Shown one piece after another: positions 34,617-43,110 of a stretch of 64,000 bases of DNA (position 1 is its first letter; every line of letters begins with the position of its first letter). The notes under the pieces were generated by a model. That model did no database searches and had not been told where the DNA came from. It saw only the letters and a program-made list of their open reading frames with translations. A program made the translations under genes and the position numbers. This DNA is from Sphingopyxis sp. BSN-002 (GTDB taxonomy: Bacteria; Pseudomonadota; Alphaproteobacteria; Sphingomonadales; Sphingomonadaceae): contig NZ_CP091804.1 in NCBI RefSeq assembly GCF_022024275.1, forward strand, positions 558,001 through 622,000. The letters are read 5' to 3'.

Positions 34617-34779
34617 CGCCGTCCGTCTCCCTTGGCTTCGCGAGCGCGCAATCTGGCGGGCGCCAAGGCGGCTGGCAACTCCGAAAATGGCCGATAACGG
34701 CCCCTCTGGCGCTTCGTCCAAGCTTGCGATAGGCTGGCCTTCCACAAACGGGCCGGCTCCTCGGCCCAATCGGGGGCTC
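34617..34779. promoter_or_regulatory. Divergent promoter region of the polyamine cluster
   Basis: A 163-base gap between the leftward omega-aminotransferase and the rightward puuA genes. It contains an inverted repeat CCTTGGC (34630-34636) / GCCAAGG (34662-34668) with a 25-base spacer, a candidate operator. I see no convincing -35/-10 or sigma-54 element. Confidence 0.35.
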
Positions 34780-36126
34780 ATGTCAGTCAATCTGGAACAA
34801 TGGATCAGCGACCATAAAATCGACGAAGTCGAATGTATCGTCCCCGACATCAACGGGGTTCAGCGCGGCAAGGTTCTGCCCGCCAAGAAGTTCCTCTCCT
34901 CGGTCAAGGACAAGTCGCTCCGCATCCCGGGCAGCGTCTTCATCTGCACGATCGACGGCCACTATCCCGAAGACATCGACGATATCTGGGACAAGGATCC
35001 CGACAAGATACTGATCGCCGACCCGAGCACGATCTGCGTCGCGCCCGGCTTCACCTCGCCGACCGCCTTCGTCATAGCCGACGCCTTCAACGGCGACGGG
35101 ACCGAGGTCGATATCGCGCCGCGCACGATCCTGAAGAAGGTGCTCGGCCTCTATGCGGACAAGGGCTGGAAACCGATCATCGCGCCCGAGGTCGAATTCT
35201 ACCTCGTCTCGCAGAATGCCGACCCCGACTTCCCGCTGACGCCGCCCGTAGGCCAGTCGGGGCGGAGCGAGAGCGCCAGCCAGCCTTACGGGCTGGAAGC
35301 GATGAACGAATATGAGGATATCATCGACCATATCTATGACGATTGCGAGCTGATGGGGCTCGATATCGACACGATGATCCATGAAATGGGCGCCGCGCAG
35401 CTCGAGGTCAATTTCGAGCATGGCGATCCGCTGCGCCTCGCCGACGAAGTTTTCCTGTTCAAGCGCGTCGTGCGCAACGTCGCGAAGCAGCACGACGTCT
35501 ATGCGACCTTCATGGCGAACCCGATGGCGGGCCAGCCGGGCAGCGCGATGCACATCCACCAGTCGGTCGTCGACATCTCCACCGGCAAGAATCTCTTTTC
35601 GACCGCGAACGGCCGCGACAGTGCGGCGTTCCGTTCGTACGTCGCCGGGCTCATCCGCTTCATGCCGCAGATCTCGCCGATGTGGGCGCCGAACGTGAAC
35701 AGCTTCCGCCGGATGCGCCCCGACAGCGCCGCGCCGATCAACGTCCAGTGGGGCATCGACAACCGGAGCTGCGGCTTCCGCGTGCCGGTGTCGGACAAGG
35801 CCAATCGCCGCGTCGAAAACCGTCTGCCCGGCGCCGACAGCAATCCTTATCTGGCGATCGCCGCCTCGCTCGTCTGCGGTTACATCGGGATGATCGACCG
35901 CATGGTTCCGCCGCAGCCCATCACCGGCAGCGCCTATAACCGCGCGCGCACCCTGCCCCGCACGCTCGAGGCGGCGCTCGACCGCTTCAGCTCGTGCAAG
36001 AAGGTCCGCAATCTGCTCGGCGACGATTTCTTCGAAATCTTCTTCGCGGTGAAGGATTATGAGCTGTTCAACTATCAGTCGGTGGTGTCGAGCTGGGAGC
36101 GCGAACATCTGCTGATGCGGGTCTGA
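34780..36126 (+). CDS. puuA: Gamma-glutamylpolyamine synthetase, glutamine-synthetase family (PuuA-like 1)
   Basis: A 448-residue GS-fold ligase: N-terminal I-D-E-V-E-C-I-V-P-D-I-N-G-V-Q-R-G-K, catalytic P-E-V-E-F-Y-L, G-A-A-Q-L-E-V-N-F-E-H-G-D, A-M-H-I-H-Q-S and N-R-L-P-G-A-D-S-N-P-Y-L. PuuA-type enzymes ligate glutamate to putrescine (or another amine) with ATP, the first step of the Puu pathway. The start is ATG 34780, where family similarity begins. It is the first gene of a rightward operon; the stop TGA is directly followed by the puuB ATG. Confidence 0.87.
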   Translation: MSVNLEQWISDHKIDEVECIVPDINGVQRGKVLPAKKFLSSVKDKSLRIPGSVFICTIDGHYPEDIDDIWDKDPDKILIADPSTICVAPGFTSPTAFVIADAFNGDGTEVDIAPRTILKKVLGLYADKGWKPIIAPEVEFYLVSQNADPDFPLTPPVGQSGRSESASQPYGLEAMNEYEDIIDHIYDDCELMGLDIDTMIHEMGAAQLEVNFEHGDPLRLADEVFLFKRVVRNVAKQHDVYATFMANPMAGQPGSAMHIHQSVVDISTGKNLFSTANGRDSAAFRSYVAGLIRFMPQISPMWAPNVNSFRRMRPDSAAPINVQWGIDNRSCGFRVPVSDKANRRVENRLPGADSNPYLAIAASLVCGYIGMIDRMVPPQPITGSAYNRARTLPRTLEAALDRFSSCKKVRNLLGDDFFEIFFAVKDYELFNYQSVVSSWEREHLLMRV

Positions 36127-37395
36127 ATGACCGATCCGCTGAACCATAGCTATTACGCTGCCACCGCGCATGCGTGGCGGCCGCAACCCTTCAACGGCGA
36201 CAATTGCAGCTGCGACGTTGCGGTGATCGGCGGCGGCTTCACGGGCCTGAGCGCCGCCCTCGCCTGTGCCGAGCGCGGCTTTTCCGTGATCCTGATCGAG
36301 CGGGAGCATATCGGCTTCGGCGCATCGGGCCGCAACGGCGGCCAGCTGATCCCCGGGCTGCGCTGGAGCGCATCGGAGCTGGAGAAAGAGTTCGGCCGTG
36401 ACCGCGCCGATGCGCTGTTCGACCTTTGCTGGCGCGACCAGCGCGTGAAAGCGCGGATCGACAAGCACGGCATTGATTGCGACCTGAAGGCCGGCCATCT
36501 CGAAGCGGCGTGGACACCGAAGGATTTCGACGCGATGCGGCGCGAAGCCGACTATCTCGCGGACCGTTTCGGCTACCCAACCGACGTCGTCGCCAAACCC
36601 GATATGGGCGCGCATATCGCTAGCCCGCTTTACCACGGCGGCGTCCATGACCCGCAGGGCGGGCATTTCCATCCGCTGAACTATTCGATAGGTCTCGCCC
36701 GCGCCGCCGAAGCCGCCGGCGTCCGCATCTGGGAGGGCGAACGCGTTCACCGGATCACCGATAATCCTGAAGGGCCGGGCATGATGACCGATCGCGCGCA
36801 TGTCGGCGCGCGCTTCGTGATCGACGCGACCGACAGCTGGATCGGCGAGGTCGAGCCCGACCTCGGCCGCTACACTGTGCCAATCATGAACTACAACATC
36901 GCGACCGCGCCTCTCGCAAACGCCGATGATCTGCTGCCGAGCGACGCCGCGGTCGCCGACAGCCGCTTCGTGCTCAACTATTTCCGCCTTTCCGCCGACA
37001 AGCGCCTCATCTTCGGCGGCGGCGAGCGTTACTCACAGACACCGCCGCGCGACATCGACGCTTTCGTTCGCCCCTTCATGGCCGAGGTGTTCCCGCAAAT
37101 CGCTGACGCAAAGATCGACTATGGCTGGGGCGGCGCCGTCGCGGTGACGCTCAACCGGCTCCCGCATGTCGGAAGGCGCGGGAATGTCTTTTACGCGCAT
37201 GGCTTCTCGGGCCACGGCGCACTCATCACGACGGTGGCCGGCGAACTGGTCGCCGAGGCGCTTGCCGGGACCGCCGAGCGCTTCGACGTCCTGGCAAATC
37301 TGCCTTCCAAGCCCTTCCCCGGCGGCAAATGGCTGCGCGGACCGCTCGCCACCCTGGGCCTCCTCTACTATGCAATGAAGGACAAGCTCGGGTGA
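36127..37395 (+). CDS. puuB: Gamma-glutamylputrescine oxidase-type FAD enzyme (PuuB-like)
   Basis: A 422-residue DAO-family flavoprotein with V-A-V-I-G-G-G-F-T-G-L-S-A-A, F-G-A-S-G-R-N-G-G-Q and the late G-Y/F-S-G-H-G segment, the pattern of PuuB. N-terminal S-Y-Y-A-A-T-A matches the family too. PuuB oxidises gamma-glutamylputrescine to the aldehyde with H2O2 and NH3 release. It abuts puuA with no gap and its stop overlaps the next GTG start. Confidence 0.87.
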   Translation: MTDPLNHSYYAATAHAWRPQPFNGDNCSCDVAVIGGGFTGLSAALACAERGFSVILIEREHIGFGASGRNGGQLIPGLRWSASELEKEFGRDRADALFDLCWRDQRVKARIDKHGIDCDLKAGHLEAAWTPKDFDAMRREADYLADRFGYPTDVVAKPDMGAHIASPLYHGGVHDPQGGHFHPLNYSIGLARAAEAAGVRIWEGERVHRITDNPEGPGMMTDRAHVGARFVIDATDSWIGEVEPDLGRYTVPIMNYNIATAPLANADDLLPSDAAVADSRFVLNYFRLSADKRLIFGGGERYSQTPPRDIDAFVRPFMAEVFPQIADAKIDYGWGGAVAVTLNRLPHVGRRGNVFYAHGFSGHGALITTVAGELVAEALAGTAERFDVLANLPSKPFPGGKWLRGPLATLGLLYYAMKDKLG

Positions 37396-38735
37396 TCGCC
37401 GACGCCGCCATCGCTCGCGTCGCGGCGCGCGAAGCCGATCGCTTCCGCGCCGCCAACCCGCGCGCCTTCGCGCATCGGGCGGCGGCGACCGGCTGGTTCC
37501 AGTCGGTCCCCTTTCACTGGATGAGGGACTGGCCGAGCCCCGTACCGATCGTCGCGGCGTCGGCAAAGGGCGCCATGCTAACCAGCATAGACGGCCAGAC
37601 CTACGATGACTTCTGCCTCGGCGACACCGCCAGCCTGTTCGGACACTCACCCCCCGCCCTTGCCACCGCGCTTGCAAGGCAAGCCGGCGAAGGGCTCAGC
37701 TATATGCTGCCCACCGAACGCGGCGCAGCACTATCCGCGAGGCTCGCCGCGATGTTCGGCCTCCCGCAATGGCAGGTCACCACCACCGCGAGCGAAGCCA
37801 ACCGCGCCGTCATCCGCTGGTGCCGCGGGATAAGCGAGCGACGCAAGGTCCTGACCTTCAACGGCGCCTATCACGGCGCGGTCGACGACGCCTTCGTCGA
37901 CCTGAAAGCCGGCACGCCGACGATGCGCGCAAGCCTGATCGGCCAGGTCCACGACCTGCGCGACACGACCGCCGTGATCGAATTCAACGACGAGGCAGCG
38001 CTCGCGACCGCTCTGCGCGCCGGTGACGTCGCCTGCGTCCTCGCCGAGCCGGTGATGACCAACGTCGGCATGGTCCGCGATGCCCCCGGCTTCCTGCAAA
38101 CGCTCCGAGCGCTCTGCGACGAGACCGGCACGTTGCTCGTGCTCGACGAAACCCACACCATCTCCTCGGGCTATGGCGGCCATGGCGTCACCCACGGTCC
38201 GCGGCCCGATCTGATGGTGGTCGGCAAGTCGATCGGCGGCGGCGTCCCCTGCGCGGTTTATGGCTTCAGCACCGAAGTCGCCGCACGCATGGCCGCGCTC
38301 AACGCATCGCGCCCCGCCGGTCACAGCGGCATCGGCACCACCCTCTCGGCCAACGCCCTCGCGATCACCGCGATGGATACGATGCTCGGCGAGGTCATCA
38401 CGCCCGCCGCCTACGATCATATGCTCCGCGGCGCTGCGCGACTCGTCACTGGACTTGAGACGGAGATCGCCAATGCCGGTCTCGACTGGCACGTCACCCA
38501 GGTCGGCGCGCGCGTCGAGTTCCTGACCTGCCCCGCCCCGCCCCGCAACGGCGGCGAGGCGAAGGCGGCGATGCACCCCGAACTCGAAGCTGCGATCCAC
38601 CTCTTCCTCGCCAATCGCGGGATTTTGCTGGCGCCGTTCCACAATATGATGTTGGTGAGTCCCGTTACCGGAGACGATCAAATCGACCGGCTCGTCGGCG
38701 GCTTCGCCGACTGCATAAAGGCGTTGAAGGAGTAG
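37392..38735 (+). CDS. GSA-like class III aminotransferase of the polyamine cluster
   Basis: A 447-residue PLP enzyme with S-E-A-N-R-A-V-I-R-W, D252 in V-L-D-E-T-H-T and Lys279 (V-G-K-S-I-G-G-G-V-P), a set nearer to glutamate-1-semialdehyde aminomutases than to SpuC-type transaminases. The start is GTG 37392, overlapping puuB (GTGA). Inserted between puuB and a second puuA-like gene, it probably handles an aldehyde or amino acid made by this pathway, but no reaction can be assigned. It is not hemL, since it lacks the usual N-terminal context. Confidence 0.75.
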   Translation: MIADAAIARVAAREADRFRAANPRAFAHRAAATGWFQSVPFHWMRDWPSPVPIVAASAKGAMLTSIDGQTYDDFCLGDTASLFGHSPPALATALARQAGEGLSYMLPTERGAALSARLAAMFGLPQWQVTTTASEANRAVIRWCRGISERRKVLTFNGAYHGAVDDAFVDLKAGTPTMRASLIGQVHDLRDTTAVIEFNDEAALATALRAGDVACVLAEPVMTNVGMVRDAPGFLQTLRALCDETGTLLVLDETHTISSGYGGHGVTHGPRPDLMVVGKSIGGGVPCAVYGFSTEVAARMAALNASRPAGHSGIGTTLSANALAITAMDTMLGEVITPAAYDHMLRGAARLVTGLETEIANAGLDWHVTQVGARVEFLTCPAPPRNGGEAKAAMHPELEAAIHLFLANRGILLAPFHNMMLVSPVTGDDQIDRLVGGFADCIKALKE

Positions 38736-38742
38736 AGGGGCG

Positions 38743-40134
38743 ATGTCGAAGTCATCGGGCGTGATCGCGCCGCGGTCGGAAGCCGAGGAATTTTTCAAGG
38801 CCAATCCCGACGTCGATTCGATCGAAATGATCTACACCGATTTCGGCGGCGTCCCGCGCGGCAAGCGCCTCCGCCAGCATGAGGTGCTCGCGGTCTATGA
38901 AAGCGGCCGCATGTTCCCCGGCTCGATCACCGTCGTCGACATCACCGGACAGGACACCGTCGAAACCGGCCTCGTCTGGGAGGATGGCGACGCCGACCGA
39001 TCGATGAAGCCGATCCCCGGCACGCTCGTCCGTACCCCATGGGGCGGCGAAACCGCAGCGCAATTCCTCGTCGACTTCTATGAGCTTGACGGCACCCCGC
39101 ACGACCTCGATCCGCGCCACGTCCTCGGCCGCGTCATCGACCGCTTCACCGCCGATGGATTGACCCCCGTCCTCGCGGTCGAGCTCGAATTCTATCTCGT
39201 CGACCCGCGCCGCGCCCGCGACGGCAAGGTCCGCCCGGCCCGCCCCGCCTACAGTCGTGACACACCGCGCAATGTCGAGGTCTATGGCCTCCGCGAACTC
39301 GATGATTTCCGCCCCTTCTTCGATGCGCTCTACGCCGCGACCGATGTGCAGGACCTGCCGCTCGAAAGCGCGATCTCCGAATTCGCCCCCGGCCAGTTCG
39401 AGCTGACCCTGCGCCACAAGCCCGATGCGCTCCGCGCCTGCGACGATGCGATCATGTACAAAAGGCTCGTCAAGGCGATCGCCCAGCAACAGGGCCTCGA
39501 AGCCACCTTCATGGCCAAGCCCTTCGCCGATCAGGCGGGCAGCGGCATGCACATTCACGTCTCGGTCAACGACGATGCGGGCAGCAACATCTTCGCGAGC
39601 GACGACCCTGAAGGCACGCCCGCGCTCCGCCACGCCATCGGCGGCATGATCGGCACCGTCGGCGACGGCTTCGCACTATTCGCGCCGCACGCGAACAGCT
39701 ATCGCCGGTTCAAGGCGAACAGCTATGCTCCGGTCGCGCCGACATGGGGCGTCAACAATCGCACCGTCTCGTTCCGCATCCCCGCCGGTCCGCCGCCGAG
39801 CCGCCATGTCGAGCATCGCGCCTGCGGCGCCGACGCCAACCCCTATCTCGCGGTCGCGGCGGTACTCGCCGGCATGCATCATGGCATGACGACCAAGGCT
39901 GATCCGGGCACCGCGGTCGTAGGCAACGGCTATGACCGCGGCAGCAGCGGCGACGACAAGCCGCCGTCGAACTGGTTTGCAGCGGTCGACCGCTTTCATG
40001 AGTCGGCCCTGATGCGCGACTATCTTGGGACACGCTTCGTCGACATGTTCAGCATCGTGAAACGCGTCGAACAGGACAATTATTTCAGCGTCGTCCCCAC
40101 CCTCGATTACGACTGGTATCTGCGCAACGCATGA
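38743..40134 (+). CDS. Gamma-glutamylpolyamine synthetase, glutamine-synthetase family (PuuA-like 2)
   Basis: A 463-residue GS-family ligase, paralogue of the gene at 34780. It has G-G-V-P-R-G-K-R-L-R, V-E-L-E-F-Y-L-V-D, G-Q-F-E-L-T-L-R-H, G-M-H-I-H-V-S and H-R-A-C-G-A-D-A-N-P-Y-L. The amine-binding side chains differ from copy 1, for instance Q-F-E-L-T in place of Q-L-E-V-N, suggesting a different amine, as in organisms with separate spermidine or monoamine ligases. It starts seven bases after the aminotransferase with a GGGG-type ribosome binding site. Confidence 0.85.
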   Translation: MSKSSGVIAPRSEAEEFFKANPDVDSIEMIYTDFGGVPRGKRLRQHEVLAVYESGRMFPGSITVVDITGQDTVETGLVWEDGDADRSMKPIPGTLVRTPWGGETAAQFLVDFYELDGTPHDLDPRHVLGRVIDRFTADGLTPVLAVELEFYLVDPRRARDGKVRPARPAYSRDTPRNVEVYGLRELDDFRPFFDALYAATDVQDLPLESAISEFAPGQFELTLRHKPDALRACDDAIMYKRLVKAIAQQQGLEATFMAKPFADQAGSGMHIHVSVNDDAGSNIFASDDPEGTPALRHAIGGMIGTVGDGFALFAPHANSYRRFKANSYAPVAPTWGVNNRTVSFRIPAGPPPSRHVEHRACGADANPYLAVAAVLAGMHHGMTTKADPGTAVVGNGYDRGSSGDDKPPSNWFAAVDRFHESALMRDYLGTRFVDMFSIVKRVEQDNYFSVVPTLDYDWYLRNA

Positions 40135-40175
40135 ATGTTCCAAAAATTCTTGGTGCAGCGCAAAAAAGCCTCTTC

Positions 40176-40203
40176 CCAAGGTGACATTATTGAGTCAGCT
40201 TGG
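40176..40203 (+). promoter_or_regulatory. Inverted repeat upstream of potF
   Basis: CCAAGGTGAC (40176-40185), spacer ATTATTGA, GTCAGCTTGG (40194-40203): 9 of 10 bases pair. It lies in the 93-base gap before potF, 24 bases from the start codon. It may be an operator or a 5'-leader hairpin setting the level of the binding protein relative to the upstream enzymes. Confidence 0.4.
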
Positions 40204-40227
40204 CGTCACATAACAGGGAGGCCAGCC

Positions 40228-41337
40228 ATGGATCTGAACGAACTGCTGAAACAAAACCGGGGTCGTCGCTCGCTCTTGCAGGCCCTCGGGGTGGCAGCGG
40301 TCGGGATCAGCTTTGGCGGCGGCCTCGCGGCCTGCAGCAAGGGCGAAGGCAAGAAGCTCGCGAACGGCGAGGAAGCCAAGCTCAACTTCTACAACTGGGA
40401 TACCTATATCGGCGAAACGACGCTCGACGATTTCAAGAAATCGTCCGGGGTCGAGGTCACGATGGACCTTTTCGACAGCAACGACACGCTGTTCGCGAAG
40501 TTCAAGGCCGGCAACCCCGGCTATGACGTGATCGTCCCGTCGAACGATTTCGTCGAGCGCATGATCCGCGCCGACATGCTGCAACAGCTCGACCATGCGC
40601 AGATCCCGAATATCAAGAATATCGAGCCGAGCTTCATCAACGTCGATTATGATCCGGGCCGCAAATTCTCGATGCCCTACACCTGGCTGGTTCTCGGCAT
40701 CGGCTATCGCAAGTCGAAGGTCAAAACGAAGCCCGACAGCTGGAAAGTGCTGTTCGACAGCCCCGAATATGCCGGCCGCATCGCCTGGCTGTCGGAGGCG
40801 GGCGACATGTTCCGCCTTTACGGCAAATATCTCGGCAAATCGGTCAACGCGCTGACCCCCGCCGATATCGAGACGATCTCGGCAATGATGATCAAGCAAA
40901 AGCCCAATGTGAAGAAATTCCACGAGGACGACGGGCAGGATCTACTGATGAAGGGCGACTGCGACGTCGTGCTCGAATATAATGGCGACATCGCGCAGGT
41001 GATGACCGAGGATGACGATCTCGACTTCATCGTGCCGAAGGAAGGCAGCCAGTTCAATTCGGACACGCTGTGCATTCCGAAGGGGGCGCCGCACCCGAAA
41101 AACGCGCACGCCTTCATCAACTATATGCTCGACGCCGAAGTCGACAAGAAGATCACGGAAAAGATTCTCTATCCGACCCCGAACGCCGCGGCGAAGGCGC
41201 TGATGCCCGAAAGCTACAAGAACAACCCGGTCATCTTCCCGCCTGCGGATATCCTCGCAAAATGCGAATATGCGAAGTTCAACGAGAAGCTGCAGCCGCT
41301 CTATGAGGAAGCCTTCACCAAGGTGCGGGCATCGTAA
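40228..41337 (+). CDS. potF: Polyamine ABC transporter substrate-binding lipoprotein (PotF/PotD type)
   Basis: A 369-residue binding protein with a twin-arginine-like R-R-S-L-L-Q-A-L-G followed by lipobox L-A-A-C, so probably an acylated periplasmic protein, perhaps Tat-routed. The mature part shows F-Y-N-W-D-T-Y-I-G, Y-D-V-I-V-P-S-N-D-F-V-E-R-M and Y-N-G-D-I-A-Q-V, typical of PotD/PotF, with Trp and Asp residues that bind the amine. GGGAGG precedes ATG 40228. The permease genes follow. Confidence 0.9.
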   Translation: MDLNELLKQNRGRRSLLQALGVAAVGISFGGGLAACSKGEGKKLANGEEAKLNFYNWDTYIGETTLDDFKKSSGVEVTMDLFDSNDTLFAKFKAGNPGYDVIVPSNDFVERMIRADMLQQLDHAQIPNIKNIEPSFINVDYDPGRKFSMPYTWLVLGIGYRKSKVKTKPDSWKVLFDSPEYAGRIAWLSEAGDMFRLYGKYLGKSVNALTPADIETISAMMIKQKPNVKKFHEDDGQDLLMKGDCDVVLEYNGDIAQVMTEDDDLDFIVPKEGSQFNSDTLCIPKGAPHPKNAHAFINYMLDAEVDKKITEKILYPTPNAAAKALMPESYKNNPVIFPPADILAKCEYAKFNEKLQPLYEEAFTKVRAS

Positions 41338-41360
41338 CGGCCTGAAGGAGGCATCGGGGG

Positions 41361-42266
41361 GTGGCCGAGCAGGACTGGAAAACGAACAAGCGGGTCTTCG
41401 CGGCGGTTTCGCTGCCGACCCTGCTGTGGACGATCCTTTTCTTCGTCATCCCGATGGGGATCGTCTGGGTCTACAGCTTCGGTCAGAACGCCGGGCTCAA
41501 CGAAATCGACATTTCGGGAACGCTCGACAATTACAAGCGCGCGACCGAATATCTCTACCTCAGCATCTTCGGCAAGAGCTTCGCGGTCGCCGCGCTCGTC
41601 ACGCTGATCTGCCTGATCGTCGGCTTTCCCGTCGCGATGGCGATTACCTTCGCCAGCGAGAAATGGCGGCCGTGGCTGCTGCTCGGCATCATGCTGCCCT
41701 TCTGGACCAATTTGCTGGTGCGCACCTATGCGCTGATGATCATCCTCGGGCAGCAGGGCTATGCGAACAAGGGGCTCGAGGCGCTGTGGGGCGGTGCGAG
41801 CTGGATCAAGACGCTTATCGGGCTCCAACCGCTCCCGACATGGGAACCCGCACAGCTTCTCTTCAATAATTTCGCGGTCGTTTTCGGGCTCGTCTATGTC
41901 CACCTGCCCTTCATGGTCCTGCCGCTCTATGCCGCGCTCGACCGGCTCGACCGCAGCCTGATCGAGGCGAGCCTCGATCTGGGCGCCGGCCATTTCCGCA
42001 CAATCATGCGCATCGTCGTCCCACTCGCCGCGCCGGGCATCGTCGCGGGCGTGATGATCACGCTGATCCCCGCGCTCGGCGCCTATCTGACCCCCGACCT
42101 GATGGGCGGCACCGACAGCCAGATGATCGCCAACGTGATCGAGCGCCAGTTCAAGAAGGCGAACGACTGGCCCTTCGGCGCTGCGCTCTCCTTCATTCTG
42201 ATCTATGCGATGTTCATCCTGATCGCGCTGCAGTCGATGCGCCGCAAAGTGCCGGAGCTTCACTGA
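41361..42266 (+). CDS. potH: Polyamine ABC transporter permease PotH
   Basis: A 301-residue permease with six hydrophobic segments and the EAA loop I-E-A-S-L-D-L-G-A-G-H-F-R-T-I-M-R-I-V-V-P-L, which contacts the ATPase. The order relative to potF and potI fits the PotFGHI system for putrescine. The start is GTG 41361 after an AAGGAGG element. The stop overlaps the potI ATG (TGATG). Confidence 0.9.
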   Translation: MAEQDWKTNKRVFAAVSLPTLLWTILFFVIPMGIVWVYSFGQNAGLNEIDISGTLDNYKRATEYLYLSIFGKSFAVAALVTLICLIVGFPVAMAITFASEKWRPWLLLGIMLPFWTNLLVRTYALMIILGQQGYANKGLEALWGGASWIKTLIGLQPLPTWEPAQLLFNNFAVVFGLVYVHLPFMVLPLYAALDRLDRSLIEASLDLGAGHFRTIMRIVVPLAAPGIVAGVMITLIPALGAYLTPDLMGGTDSQMIANVIERQFKKANDWPFGAALSFILIYAMFILIALQSMRRKVPELH

Positions 42267-43108
42267 TGGCGCTGTTCAGCCGCACTCCGCGTGCACCGCT
42301 CGAATATAGCCGCACCCTGTGGATGCGGCTGTGGGTCGGCGCGGTGATGGTCTTTCTCTATGCGCCGCTGATAGTGCTGATGATCTTCAGCTTCAACGAC
42401 AGCAAGCGCAACGTCGTGTGGCGCGGCTTCACGATGAAATATTACGACAAGGCGCTGAACAACGACGTGCTGGTCGAGGCGCTGGTCAATTCGCTGACCA
42501 TCGCCGCGCTGGCAACGATCGCCAGCCTGATCCTCGGCGCCATCTCTGCGGTGATGCTCTGGCGCTTCCGCTTCCCGCTCAAGAGCGCGGTCGACGGAAC
42601 GATCTCGCTGCCGATCATCGTTCCCGAAATCTGCATGGGCGTCGCTTTCCTGATGTTCTTCGCAAAGGTGCAGTGGCCGACCGACCTCGTCTGGCCGTTC
42701 AACCTCAGCGCGATCACGATCGCCCACATTACCTTCTGCTTTCCCTTTGTGACGATGGTCGTGCGGTCGCGTCTCGCGAGCTTCAACCGCGAGCAGGAAG
42801 AAGCTGCGAAGGACCTTGGCGCCGGCGAATGGCAGATGTTCCGCGACGTGCTGATCCCGCATATGAAGCCGGCGCTCATTGCCGGCGCGCTGCTGTCGTT
42901 CACGCTCAGCCTCGACGATTTCGTCATCACCTATTTCACCAGCGGCCCTGACACTGTCACCTTCCCGGTGAAAGTCTATTCGATGCTGCGCTTCTCGGTA
43001 ACGCCCGAGGTCAACGCCGCCTCGACCATCCTGATTGTCCTGACCATCGTTTTGACTGCCGTCGCGCTGAAGCTTCAGGGCGTGAAGGCCATCGCGGAAA
43101 CCCACTGA
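42266..43108 (+). CDS. potI: Polyamine ABC transporter permease PotI
   Basis: A 280-residue permease with the EAA loop E-A-A-K-D-L-G-A-G-E-W-Q-M-F-R-D-V-L-I-P and a C-terminal L-S-L-D-D-F-V-I-T-Y-F characteristic of PotC/PotI. It forms the channel with PotH. It overlaps potH and lies two bases before potG. Confidence 0.9.
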   Translation: MALFSRTPRAPLEYSRTLWMRLWVGAVMVFLYAPLIVLMIFSFNDSKRNVVWRGFTMKYYDKALNNDVLVEALVNSLTIAALATIASLILGAISAVMLWRFRFPLKSAVDGTISLPIIVPEICMGVAFLMFFAKVQWPTDLVWPFNLSAITIAHITFCFPFVTMVVRSRLASFNREQEEAAKDLGAGEWQMFRDVLIPHMKPALIAGALLSFTLSLDDFVITYFTSGPDTVTFPVKVYSMLRFSVTPEVNAASTILIVLTIVLTAVALKLQGVKAIAETH

Positions 43109-43110
43109 CC

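Noticed and set aside
34617-34853. N-terminal extension of the omega-aminotransferase
   Set aside because: It would run through the divergent promoter and the puuA start, is Arg/Ser-rich and lacks family similarity; the ATG at 34616 has a ribosome binding site.
34783-36801. 672-codon open frame antisense to puuA and puuB
   Set aside because: Same cause; the sense strand encodes recognisable enzymes throughout.
40135-40227. Possible sigma-54 promoter (TGGTGCAGCGC) before potF
   Set aside because: The -12 TTGC element is missing at the required spacing.
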